A stretch of 64,000 bases of DNA, taken from positions 15,210-79,209 of the forward strand of contig CAZJFK010000002.1 in assembly GCA_964545515.1 (NCBI GenBank), in the 5' to 3' direction. The DNA is from UBA2112 sp964545515 (GTDB lineage: Bacteria > Patescibacteriota > Saccharimonadia > Saccharimonadales > Saccharimonadaceae). Made by a program: the position numbers and the translations under genes. Under the pieces are notes generated by a model. It was not told where the DNA came from, did no database searches, and saw nothing but the letters and a program-made list of their open reading frames with translations. Positions 49,625-56,552 of the stretch are shown piece by piece; position 1 is the first letter of the stretch, and the number at the start of each line of letters is the position of its first letter.

Positions 49625-50311
49625 TTATTTTTTGACGATAAAGTGGCTAATACCAATCTGGTCACCGCTGTTTGCTATGTGATTTTCACCATCGTTACGC
49701 TGTGAGTGGTGGGTGCGGATAATTTGAATAATTTCATCGTGATATTGGCGCATGTCACTTGTCTCGCCAATTTCGCTTTCATCGCGCCCGGCATCCATAT
49801 ATAGCCAATGTGTATTTGGCTCGGGTAGTTGAGATTTAGGTATACAAGCAAGGCGTAGGCGCGTAATACGTGGATTTGATTCTTTGAGTTTATAAAAAGC
49901 ATATAACGCGGCACGTCCTGCTACGATGTGATCAATATGACCAGTGATTCCGTTGGTATCCATCGACATCAGCTCGATTTGGACATCGTCGGGCGTATTT
50001 GCAGTGATGTCTTTGATTAGATTGATTAATTTATCATGTATTTCGAGCATCGCGATGTTGTTGAGCTGACCGTCTTTGTATCCGAGAAAATGCATGCTTG
50101 TAGCTCCGATTAGGTCACCAGCGGTGCGCCATTCTTGTTCGCGAACACTTGCTAAATCAGGGACGTTATCAGGATTGGTGCCAGCGTCACCAAGTGTTAG
50201 GGTGATTAGGTGCACATCGTTGCCGGATTTTACCTCATGAAGTAGGGCGCCAGATGGTCCAAATGCCTCATCGTCAGGGTGAGCGAAAATACCAAATATA
50301 ATCTTTTTCAT
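49625..50311 (-). CDS. PIG-L/LmbE family deacetylase
   Basis: 228 residues from the ATG at 50309-50311, which lies 6 nt after a minus-strand TATACT and starts the family pattern MKKIIFGIFAHPDDE. Zinc ligands: AHPDDE near residue 10-15 and a later His in TGHIDHIVAGRAALYAF. Others of the family remove N-acetyl from GlcNAc-containing lipids, mycothiol precursors or similar. The substrate is not given by sequence; an envelope sugar is plausible. The leaderless promoter overlaps the one of the divergent truB. Confidence 0.87.
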   Translation of the reverse strand: MKKIIFGIFAHPDDEAFGPSGALLHEVKSGNDVHLITLTLGDAGTNPDNVPDLASVREQEWRTAGDLIGATSMHFLGYKDGQLNNIAMLEIHDKLINLIKDITANTPDDVQIELMSMDTNGITGHIDHIVAGRAALYAFYKLKESNPRITRLRLACIPKSQLPEPNTHWLYMDAGRDESEIGETSDMRQYHDEIIQIIRTHHSQRNDGENHIANSGDQIGISHFIVKK

Positions 50312-50317
50312 ATACTT

Positions 50318-50325
50318 AGTATAAT
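50318..50325. promoter_or_regulatory. Overlapping divergent -10 boxes
   Basis: AGTATAAT (50318-50325) contains TATAAT for truB on the plus strand (50320-50325) and TATACT for the deacetylase on the minus strand (50323-50318). Each start codon is 6 nt from its box. Two polymerases cannot use both boxes at once. Confidence 0.75.
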
Positions 50326-50331
50326 GGAACA

Positions 50332-50991
50332 ATGACCGATGGAATAATATTGATTGATAAACCGACTGGTATGACTAGTTTTGGCGTAGTCGCCAGGGTC
50401 CGCAGAGTACTGAGCGAACGTGCGCAGCGCAAGGTCAAGGTGGGTCATGCTGGCACGCTTGACCCGTTTGCTACTGGGCTTTTGATTTTGTGTATTGGTA
50501 GCGAATGCAAAAATGCCGGTAAATACATGAAGCACGATAAAGCATATGAAGCTGTGATACACCTGGGGCAGACTAGTACGACCATGGATCCCGAGGGAGA
50601 GCTTAGTGATGTGTCCGATAGAGTGCCGACGCGTGACGAAATTGAACAGGTTCTCAGTAAATTTAGTGGTGAGATTACTCAGACTCCACCGATATATAGT
50701 GCGGTCAAGATAGCTGGCAAGCGTGCCTATAAGCGTGCCCGTGATGGTGAAGATATTGATATGCCTCAGCGGACTATTACGGTGTACAGTGTAGGGGTAG
50801 AATCATATGAATATCCTAGGCTGAAAATACGCGCCAATGTATCGAGTGGCACGTATATCAGGAGCCTTGCTAGTGATATCGGCAAAGACTTGGGTGTTGG
50901 CGCATATTGCAAGGAACTTCGGCGTTTGAGTATAGGCGAATGGCAGGTATCGGACGCCACGACTTTGGCCGAGATGGGTGTAACTGATTAA
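50332..50991 (+). CDS. truB: tRNA pseudouridine synthase B (TruB), short form
   Basis: 219 residues. GIILIDKPTGMTSFGVVARVRR at the start, the catalytic Asp in HAGTLDPFATGLLILCIG, and YEAVIHLGQTSTTMDPEGE. It makes pseudouridine 55 in the T loop of tRNA. It is shorter than E. coli TruB (314) because the C-terminal PUA-like part is missing, as in several reduced genomes. Leaderless start 6 nt after TATAAT. rpsO follows after 42 bp, the usual truB-rpsO order. Confidence 0.95.
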   Translation: MTDGIILIDKPTGMTSFGVVARVRRVLSERAQRKVKVGHAGTLDPFATGLLILCIGSECKNAGKYMKHDKAYEAVIHLGQTSTTMDPEGELSDVSDRVPTRDEIEQVLSKFSGEITQTPPIYSAVKIAGKRAYKRARDGEDIDMPQRTITVYSVGVESYEYPRLKIRANVSSGTYIRSLASDIGKDLGVGAYCKELRRLSIGEWQVSDATTLAEMGVTD

Positions 50992-50995
50992 CCCC

Positions 50996-51024
50996 TTGCA
51001 AAGTTGATAAAAAGTTGCTACAAT
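50996..51024 (+). promoter_or_regulatory. Promoter of rpsO
   Basis: TTGCAA (50996-51001), 17-bp spacer ending TGC, TACAAT (51019-51024). The ATG at 51034 is 9 nt away, so the leader is only a few bases. Confidence 0.72.
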
Positions 51025-51033
51025 ACGTAACTA

Positions 51034-51300
51034 ATGATTACAGCAGATAATAAATTGAAAGCTATATCGCTAGCTAAAAAAAGCGATAAAGACGTCGGCA
51101 GTCCTGAGGTACAGGTATCTGTCCTGACTTCACGTATTCGTGAAGTAACTGAGCATTTAAAGGTACACAAGCACGACAACATGGCTCGTCGTGGTCTAGT
51201 ACAGATGGTTGGTCGCCGCAAGCGCCTACTAGCCTATATCGAGAAAAAGGATTTTGCGAACTACAAAGCCTTGATTTCGAAACTCGGTCTACGTAAATAA
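51034..51300 (+). CDS. rpsO: 30S ribosomal protein S15
   Basis: 88 residues, normal length. DVGSPEVQVSVLTSRIREVTEHLKVHKHDNMARRGLVQMVGRRKRLLAYIEKKD is the family core, including the H.hD...RRgL...v.kRr..L.yl motif that contacts 16S rRNA helix 22. It binds the central domain during 30S assembly. It has its own promoter close upstream and a strong terminator right after the stop. Confidence 0.97.
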   Translation: MITADNKLKAISLAKKSDKDVGSPEVQVSVLTSRIREVTEHLKVHKHDNMARRGLVQMVGRRKRLLAYIEKKDFANYKALISKLGLRK

Positions 51301-51301
51301 T

Positions 51302-51327
51302 AAAAGCCCCCGCACTAGGGGGCTTTT
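51302..51327 (+). terminator. Terminator after rpsO
   Basis: AAAAGCCCCC, loop GCACTA, GGGGGCTTTTTT. A textbook intrinsic terminator. Confidence 0.93.
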
Positions 51328-51343
51328 TTGATAAACTAGATAC

Positions 51344-52732
51344 ATGAAAAGGTGGCGGAGGTTTTTTGTTTATCCAGAGCTATGGGTATTGTCAGTACTA
51401 GCACTGCTGACTAGGTTTTGGGATATAGCGCATCCGCACGGAGTTGTCTTTGACGAGGTCTATTTCCGGGGGTTTGCCGCTGATTATTTGTCTGGGCATT
51501 ATTTTTTCGATATTCATCCGCCACTGGTGAAGCTGCTATTTGCGGCTGATGCTTGGCTGTTTCATCTGTCGCCGGCAGATATAAGTAGCGGGCTGTTGGG
51601 CGGTGCGGTGCTGAGGTGTCTGCCAGCTTTGGCTGGTGCGGCTTTGGTGCCACTGGTGTATTTGATTGTCCGTCGTGTTGGGCTTGGGCGCATGGGTGCG
51701 TCACTGGCGGCTACCTTCGTGCTATGTGACAACGCGCTACTGGTAGAATCACGATTTGTACTGATGGACAGTCTGCTGTTGCTATTTGGCTTCGCAGCGC
51801 TGTATCTGGTGATGATACTTATCAAGCAATCTGGCTGGCAGCGATGGCTCATGGTGGCTGGCGCGGGGCTACTGCTTGGTATGACGGTCAGCACCAAATG
51901 GACGGGGCTGGCTATGGTAATACTAGTTGGCGTATATTACCTGGTGGAATCTATCAGAGACAAGATTAAACCACTCAAAATTACTGGAGAAATTGCATTA
52001 GTTTTGGGTTTGATAGCGGCAGTTTATATTGGTAGTTTTGCGATTCATTTCGGGCTACTAGGCCATAGTGGTGAAGGCGATGCTTTTATGTCGAGTAGAT
52101 TACAGTCGACACTTATCGGTAATCCAGAATATAGCAGGGCTACTAAAATGTCGTTTGTCGATAAATTTATCGAACTTAATCACGAAATGTATACCGCCGA
52201 GGACAGTATTGAGGGTACGACTCATCCGTATTCGTCCAAATGGTATCAGTGGCCATTCATGATGAAGCCTATCTACTATTGGCAGGGTGATATTCGTGAC
52301 AATAGTTATCAGGGAAATATCTATCTACTAGGAAATCCACTGGTGTGGTGGGTCAGCTCGCTCTGTGTACTGGTGGCGTTTGTTTTGTGGATGCTCCGAC
52401 CCAAATGGCTCGGTCGGCAGCGGCGGATGGTGGCCTACCTGCTGGTTGGATACGCCGCTAATTACGTACCGTTTGTGTTTATCACGCGCCCTATGTTTCT
52501 ATATCACTACCTGACTGCGCTGGTGATAAGCATCATAATCGCAGCGATTATGATTGAGCGGGTGATGAAAATAATGCAGCATAAATGGGGCGAGCGACCG
52601 GTCAAAAGAGCATATATTGGTCTGTTTGTGGCGACGGCGTTTTTGTTTCTATATTTCTTACCAATAAGTTATGGCTGGGATATGTCACCAAGCGATCTTG
52701 ATCAAAAGATGTGGTTCAGCGACTGGCGCTAA
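51344..52732 (+). CDS. PMT-family protein O-mannosyltransferase
   Basis: 462 residues, about ten membrane segments. The first outside loop has VVFDEVYFRGFAADYLSGHYFFDIHPPLVKLL, the DE and HPP motifs of dolichyl-phosphate-mannose protein mannosyltransferases of the actinobacterial type. Later TVSTKWTGLAMVILVGVYY and HPYSSKWYQWPFMMKPIYYW are family stretches. It transfers mannose from a polyprenyl carrier to secreted proteins outside the membrane. Candidate acceptors are the Ser/Thr/Pro-rich surface proteins of this genome. TAAACT at 51332-51337 is 6 nt before the ATG. The end overlaps hpt by 4 bp (convergent). Confidence 0.88.
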   Translation: MKRWRRFFVYPELWVLSVLALLTRFWDIAHPHGVVFDEVYFRGFAADYLSGHYFFDIHPPLVKLLFAADAWLFHLSPADISSGLLGGAVLRCLPALAGAALVPLVYLIVRRVGLGRMGASLAATFVLCDNALLVESRFVLMDSLLLLFGFAALYLVMILIKQSGWQRWLMVAGAGLLLGMTVSTKWTGLAMVILVGVYYLVESIRDKIKPLKITGEIALVLGLIAAVYIGSFAIHFGLLGHSGEGDAFMSSRLQSTLIGNPEYSRATKMSFVDKFIELNHEMYTAEDSIEGTTHPYSSKWYQWPFMMKPIYYWQGDIRDNSYQGNIYLLGNPLVWWVSSLCVLVAFVLWMLRPKWLGRQRRMVAYLLVGYAANYVPFVFITRPMFLYHYLTALVISIIIAAIMIERVMKIMQHKWGERPVKRAYIGLFVATAFLFLYFLPISYGWDMSPSDLDQKMWFSDWR

Positions 52733-53268
52733 ATCATTTTGGATATATTGCTGTCCCAGCGGTAGTGTTCCACTCCACTGCTGCCGTTGTCCATACCCAT
52801 GCCCACTAGCCACTCGTCGGGCAGGTCGAAACATGAATAATCGGCGGTGATGTCGTATTTGCGCTTGGTTTGCTTGGTGACTAGCACAGCTAGTTGTACG
52901 GTGGCTGCGCCGCGATTGAGCAGGTGATTGGTGACGAAATTAGCGGTGATGCCTTTGTCGAGGACATCATCGATGATGATGACCGAGCGGCCTTTGACCT
53001 TGGTATTGGGTGCGAGGTCTGTCACGATGTGCGGCTCGCCGGCTCGACGACCAGTGCCATAAGTGCTAACCATCATATAGTCGAGCTCGGGGTGAAATTT
53101 GGGTGCTTTGGTGCTCATGGCATACATGAGTTTGCTAGCAAAAGGTGCTGCCCCACGAAGCAAAGCCACAAATAGCGGGCTTCCGGCACGGTGATCTTTG
53201 ATAATGGCAGTAGCCAAGCCATCAATTGCGGCATCGACATCACTAGATTTAACCAGAAGCTTCTTCAT
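52729..53268 (-). CDS. hpt: Hypoxanthine-guanine phosphoribosyltransferase family
   Basis: 179 residues. The PRPP-binding motif VIIIDDVLDKGITANFV (about 96-112) and FVALLRGAAPFASKLMYAM near the N-terminus identify a type I phosphoribosyltransferase of the HPRT group. It salvages hypoxanthine or guanine with PRPP to the nucleotide, important in an organism expected to import nucleobases. TATATT on the minus strand (53275-53280) is 6 nt before the ATG: leaderless. Convergent overlap with the PMT gene. Confidence 0.85.
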   Translation of the reverse strand: MKKLLVKSSDVDAAIDGLATAIIKDHRAGSPLFVALLRGAAPFASKLMYAMSTKAPKFHPELDYMMVSTYGTGRRAGEPHIVTDLAPNTKVKGRSVIIIDDVLDKGITANFVTNHLLNRGAATVQLAVLVTKQTKRKYDITADYSCFDLPDEWLVGMGMDNGSSGVEHYRWDSNISKMI

Positions 53269-53309
53269 ATTATTAATATAACACGGAGAATAGTTGTTAC
53301 ACTAAGTAT

Positions 53310-53552
53310 CTACTTTTTGCTTTTGTCGATGATTTTGGCTTCGACGACTTTGCGGTCGGCATGGCGACGGCGGGGTGGTTTGGATTTGTGATGAGATTGC
53401 CACCAGTAGCTGGCTATTCCGATGATGACGATTGCGGCTGCGACGTAGAGCAGGCTACTAATCAGCCAAGCGGCTAGTTTGAGCAGCAGCCCCAGTAGCC
53501 AGACGGCGATGATGATGACGGCTGCGATGAATATAACGCGTGATAATTTCAT
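53310..53552 (-). CDS. Small unknown membrane protein
   Basis: 80 residues from the ATG at 53550-53552; the longer frame upstream has no site, while TGC-TATACT on the minus strand (53560-53565) is 7 nt before this ATG. Two membrane segments (VIFIAAVIIIAVWLLGLLLKLAAWLISSLLYVAAAIVIIGIASYWW) and a basic, Lys/Arg-rich C-terminus (KSKPPRRRHADRKVVEAKIIDKSKK) that probably stays in the cytoplasm. No named family. Confidence 0.65.
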   Translation of the reverse strand: MKLSRVIFIAAVIIIAVWLLGLLLKLAAWLISSLLYVAAAIVIIGIASYWWQSHHKSKPPRRRHADRKVVEAKIIDKSKK

Positions 53553-53600
53553 ATTATTCAGTATAGCATTTATTGCGGTTGTGTTTGATGCGTGGTGTAT

Positions 53601-53629
53601 TTGACATTTGAGCACGCTTATGCTAATAT
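53601..53629 (+). promoter_or_regulatory. Promoter of the HopA1-like gene
   Basis: TTGACA (53601-53606), 17-bp spacer ending TTATGC, TAATAT (53624-53629), then AAAGATAT. The same run TTATGCTAATATAAAGATAT occurs before 58783, and a near copy before 60485. Confidence 0.8.
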
Positions 53630-53657
53630 AAAGATATCTATAACAGATACAAAAACT

Positions 53658-54950
53658 ATGGGCCGCCACGCACGTCAAATACCAAACTACAATAACTATC
53701 TACCAGGTGTAGATGAGGTTGAAAGTGGTGTGTCTGAGCGAGTCTCACTGCGGGTCGGGGCTAGGGCTATTGACAGTGTAATTACTAGGCCGCCCCAGAT
53801 TTATCGCCGACCTCAAATACATCGTGCTCCAACTGATGGCGTCGATTTAGAGAAAAATAGCGAGTTGCCGATACTGGCTAGGAGCTTCGAAGACGCCAAG
53901 GCAAAAATTAAAAAGCCTTTTGGTGACAAATTTATCGATAATGCGCTAGATGGGGGCTTGGAGATTGATGGCGAGAAAGTGTATTTTATCAAGAGCTATT
54001 TGGATAATGTACCGATGAGTCAGGTAGATATCGAAGTTGCTCGGGACCCGAAACGAATCGCTGCAATGTATCGTGAAACATCGGAGATGGTTAGACGTAA
54101 TTTACGCATACTTAGGTCGTCATCGGTGGGGCACGCTCGAATTTCTGAGATCAAGGCTGCAAAAGACGCCTATATGGATGGTCTAGGTAGGCAAATTCCG
54201 CTAGCCGAGCAAGCGATTGTTGACTGGTGCGACGATAATAAATCCAATAAATACCCTAATGCAGCTATTGATTATTATGGTTTTCAACTAGATGGCAAAG
54301 ATATTTTGGATGCCGAGACTCGTCCACCGCGTGATGTGGTGCCTAATTTCAAGATTCAGCGTCAGCTTGGCGGCACTTTTGTGATGGCATATTCTGATAC
54401 GAAACTTCGCGAGCAAGCTACCGACAAGCGTAATGATAGGCGAATTTATCTCAATTCAGAGATTGAAGCCGCACCGCAAATATTTGAAGAGATTTTGCGA
54501 GTTGCCAATGAAAAAGGACTTGGCTTGCAATTAAAGATGCTTCAGCGTGCCACGGAACTAGCTAGTGTCCATCAGAAACAGAAGGGCAAACCAGAACTAC
54601 GCGATACGCTACGTGGTGACGGCATCGTCATATATGTTAGTCATAAATACGAACAAGCCGTACTGGATGAAGTACTGGCAATTGTCGAGCGTCACGCTGA
54701 ATCATTCCGTGGACGTAGCGTGTCTAGGACGCCTGCAAAAATAGCTGACGGCGTGGCTGTCGGTGATGAAGTGGGTATACGTGGAGAATCTTTGACGTCG
54801 CATCGCTCAGCCATCATAGAGCAGACGGCTCAGGCCACACGCTTGTCAGGTTTGACGGGTAGTGCTAGGCGTGAGTTTTTCCGTCAGGAATTTCGTAGAT
54901 TATCTGCTCAGAACAATATCGATCCTGATAATATGGCTTTTAACGCTTAA
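53658..54950 (+). CDS. HopA1-like domain protein (possible effector or phospho-Ser/Thr lyase fold)
   Basis: 430 residues from the ATG at 53658, downstream of a consensus promoter; an upstream in-frame ATG at 53592 precedes that promoter. The N-terminal 70 residues have a TRPPQIYRRPQIHRAP stretch similar to the repeats at 58987-59058. The C-terminal part reads like the HopA1 family (T3SS effector HopA1, also LxmY of class V lanthipeptide pathways): RRIYLNSEIEAAPQIFEEIL, LGLQLKMLQ, GDGIVIYVSHKYEQAVLDEVLAIVERHAESF, TPAKIADGVAVGDE and GESLTSHRSAII follow its conserved order, YlN...a.......L...gl.f..K......R.D..vlYv, P....ip.Gva...P, SFG..R. No secretion signal is seen. The function is inference. 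Confidence 0.6.
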   Translation: MGRHARQIPNYNNYLPGVDEVESGVSERVSLRVGARAIDSVITRPPQIYRRPQIHRAPTDGVDLEKNSELPILARSFEDAKAKIKKPFGDKFIDNALDGGLEIDGEKVYFIKSYLDNVPMSQVDIEVARDPKRIAAMYRETSEMVRRNLRILRSSSVGHARISEIKAAKDAYMDGLGRQIPLAEQAIVDWCDDNKSNKYPNAAIDYYGFQLDGKDILDAETRPPRDVVPNFKIQRQLGGTFVMAYSDTKLREQATDKRNDRRIYLNSEIEAAPQIFEEILRVANEKGLGLQLKMLQRATELASVHQKQKGKPELRDTLRGDGIVIYVSHKYEQAVLDEVLAIVERHAESFRGRSVSRTPAKIADGVAVGDEVGIRGESLTSHRSAIIEQTAQATRLSGLTGSARREFFRQEFRRLSAQNNIDPDNMAFNA

Positions 54951-54972
54951 TTTACTAGACCACTGATTAAAG

Positions 54973-54997
54973 AAAGCCTAGAACGGTCTAGGCTTTT
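54973..54997. terminator. Bidirectional terminator
   Basis: AAAGCCTAGA, loop ACGG, TCTAGGCTTTTT. It ends the HopA1-like gene and probably also the minus-strand transcript of the GC-rich islet. Confidence 0.85.
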
Positions 54998-55032
54998 TGA
55001 TTTCGTGGCAAAATAATTCTAGAAAGGGTAAG

Positions 55033-55104
55033 CCCCCGGGCGAGTAACAGCAAGCGCATGAGCTTGTGGTGGTCGTGAGACCTGACTGTTACTCAACCCG
55101 AGGG
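55033..55104. ncRNA. GC-rich three-way-junction RNA element
   Basis: Outer stem: CCC (55033-55035) with GGG (55102-55104), CGGG (55037-55040) with CCCG (55097-55100), GAGTAACAG (55042-55050) with CTGTTACTC (55086-55094). Inside: CAAGC/GCTTG (55051-55066) and GGTC-GTGA-GACC (55071-55082), the latter with a GNRA tetraloop on the plus strand. It could be a plus-strand small RNA or the 3' end of the minus-strand 59-residue gene's mRNA. It matches no RNA class I can name. Confidence 0.55.
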
Positions 55105-55119
55105 TATTAGGTTGGCGCT

Positions 55120-55299
55120 CTACCAGTCGCGACTATCGCGAATGGCGGCTTCCTTTGCACCCTTGCGGGTACGGGCACCCCTCGTGCCCTGGACATGTGA
55201 TCCGGCAGCCCCGGAGCGACGGCGAGCCTGATCGGCCCGCACGTACTCGGGGTTTGCACCGGGAGTCACGTAGCTGGGCTTCTTGACTTTCTTCGCCAT
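55120..55299 (-). CDS. Small basic protein of unusually high GC content
   Basis: 59 residues from the ATG at 55297-55299 with AAGGAGAGAA just upstream. Sequence begins MAKKVKKPSYVTPGANPEYVRADQ and is rich in Arg, Lys, Gly, Ala, ending RDSRDW; it is probably disordered and nucleic-acid binding. By eye the gene is about 60-65 percent GC with GC-ending codons, against roughly 45 percent around it, which suggests transfer from a high-GC donor. It has a native-looking promoter (minus strand TTGACT at 55380-55375 and TATCAT at 55357-55352). Not recognised. Confidence 0.62.
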   Translation of the reverse strand: MAKKVKKPSYVTPGANPEYVRADQARRRSGAAGSHVQGTRGARTRKGAKEAAIRDSRDW

Positions 55300-55351
55300 T
55301 TCTCTCCTTGGGTATCGAGCTTGCGCCCGGCGGATGATATATCCACTGATT

Positions 55352-55380
55352 ATGATAGCACTTATGTTATAAAAAGTCAA
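55352..55380 (-). promoter_or_regulatory. Promoter of the GC-rich islet gene
   Basis: Minus strand TTGACT (55380-55375), 17-bp spacer ending TGC, TATCAT (55357-55352). The -35 reads TTGACTTTTTA as in several other lineage-specific genes. Confidence 0.75.
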
Positions 55381-55384
55381 TAGG

Positions 55385-56329
55385 TTAAGCGGCTAGTGCA
55401 AGGTCGTCATGCTGACTATTTTGTATTAGGTATTCTTTGCGTGCTTGACGTAATTTTTTCATAAAATGTTTGGATACGTATTCCATGTCTTCTTGGCTAG
55501 CACGAAAAGTCCCTTTGATACGATGAGAGGGTATGCCACTGGTGATAATATGCCGAGGAGACCGTGATTTACGTCTGGCATTGTCGGCGGTACGCTCAGA
55601 GGCTTTGATATCGACAGGGAAGGTGACTCCGTCGAGAGTTATATACATATCTACGCCTTGCAGATCATCTTCAACGCTCACGTTAGAGTCCACCTCTACA
55701 CGAGGAACCTGCTTGCCGGTATCTGGATCTGTTTCGGCGTAGCTTTTACCTATATATTCGACCAGTTGCCGTGCGATTACTTCTTGCTCCATGCCGCGTA
55801 GTACACCTTCAAGCTGACCTTTAAAGAATTTCTTTTCTTTGCCAAATCCCTGTTCGTCCCCTGTCCAGCGATTAGCGTTTAGTACGTCGTATATATCAGT
55901 AATAGTCTTGGATATAGTGTCAAAAGAAGGGGGATTATCTTGCTCGATAAGTGTTTTGAGGGCGTGGTTAAATCTCGTTGCGCGACCTTTGAGAGATTGA
56001 TAGGTATTGCGACCTAAATTTTTTTCAGTGTGGTGATGTCGAATACCCTCGATGCCGTGAACATATGAATTAAGCTCGGCAGCGACTACGTATATTGCAT
56101 TTTCGGCGGTGATTTCGTGTAGATTGGGGTCTAGGTTTTCTTCGAGGTCTTGCTCGTGAGTCGTGGGACTACTAGGCATTTCGACACCAGCTAGGCGAAA
56201 GGCTTGCCTAGAAAAGGCACGTGCCATGCCGTAATCAGCCCGATCCTTGGCAAATTCAGGATTACTAGCAATAGCGTCGACAACAGATCCGGCGCTAATA
56301 TCAGAATGGTTGGGTTGTTTTTCGTGCAT
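55385..56329 (-). CDS. Putative PD-(D/E)XK nuclease-fold protein, lineage-specific family (paralogue B)
   Basis: 314 residues. Paralogue of the protein at 7901-8719: shared RFNHALK..I, LRGMEQEVIARQLV, VEDDLQGVDMYITLDG, FPVDIKASE and a basic SRSPRHII stretch. Read as a PD-(D/E)XK core, the helix Glu is in MEQEV, the strand Asp in GVDMYITLDG, and the DxK in PVDIK. The N-terminal region is helical; the C-terminus adds HFMKKLRQARKEYL. Strong minus-strand promoter: TTGACT (56384-56379), 17 bp, TTAAAT (56361-56356), and a leader ending CAAACAAAC before the ATG, as at 58783. Cleavage activity is inferred. Confidence 0.62.
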   Translation of the reverse strand: MHEKQPNHSDISAGSVVDAIASNPEFAKDRADYGMARAFSRQAFRLAGVEMPSSPTTHEQDLEENLDPNLHEITAENAIYVVAAELNSYVHGIEGIRHHHTEKNLGRNTYQSLKGRATRFNHALKTLIEQDNPPSFDTISKTITDIYDVLNANRWTGDEQGFGKEKKFFKGQLEGVLRGMEQEVIARQLVEYIGKSYAETDPDTGKQVPRVEVDSNVSVEDDLQGVDMYITLDGVTFPVDIKASERTADNARRKSRSPRHIITSGIPSHRIKGTFRASQEDMEYVSKHFMKKLRQARKEYLIQNSQHDDLALAA

Positions 56330-56355
56330 GTTTGTTTGATATATTTACCTCTTTA

Positions 56356-56384
56356 ATTTAAGCATAAATAGTATAAAAAGTCAA
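56356..56384 (-). promoter_or_regulatory. Promoter of the paralogue B nuclease-like gene
   Basis: Minus strand TTGACT (56384-56379), 17-bp spacer ending TGC, TTAAAT (56361-56356). Confidence 0.78.
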
Positions 56385-56389
56385 TATAC

Positions 56390-56424
56390 GGTACATCTGT
56401 CACCCTGCAAATAGCAGGTGTACC
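56390..56424. promoter_or_regulatory. Interrupted palindrome upstream of pnp
   Basis: GGTACA (56390-56395) pairs TGTACC (56419-56424) and CCTGC (56404-56408) pairs GCAGG (56414-56418), with an 8-nt bulge. It lies between two divergent promoters and may be an operator rather than an RNA structure. TATAAT for pnp is at 56444-56449. Confidence 0.4.
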
Positions 56425-56494
56425 AAAACAGACCCTTATCTGGTATAATAATTACATCACCCACGCGAGATAAGTGGTGGATAGAGGAATTTTG

Positions 56495-56539
56495 ATGGAA
56501 TTTCTGTACCCGTTACTTAATCGCTCTAATACAGGGTGA
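56495..56539 (+). CDS. 14-residue leader ORF before pnp
   Basis: ATG GAA TTT ... GGG TGA encodes MEFLYPLLNRSNTG. AGAGGAA at 56483-56489 is a good Shine-Dalgarno at 5 nt spacing. It ends 13 bp before the pnp ATG and overlaps sequence that can pair within the leader (ATCACCCAC with GTGGTGGAT around 56456-56482). It may be a regulatory uORF, or a chance frame. Confidence 0.4.
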   Translation: MEFLYPLLNRSNTG

Positions 56540-56552
56540 GTAAGGAGATTAT

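Noticed and set aside
53592..53657. N-terminal extension of the HopA1-like protein as a signal peptide
   Set aside because: The extra residues are not a convincing signal and overlap the -35 and -10 boxes of a consensus promoter; the ATG at 53658 fits better.
55037..55331. Inverted repeat CCGGGCG/CGCCCGG as transposon ends
   Set aside because: Seven bases only, in GC-rich sequence, with no transposase and no target duplication. Mentioned as a boundary mark, not called as a mobile element.
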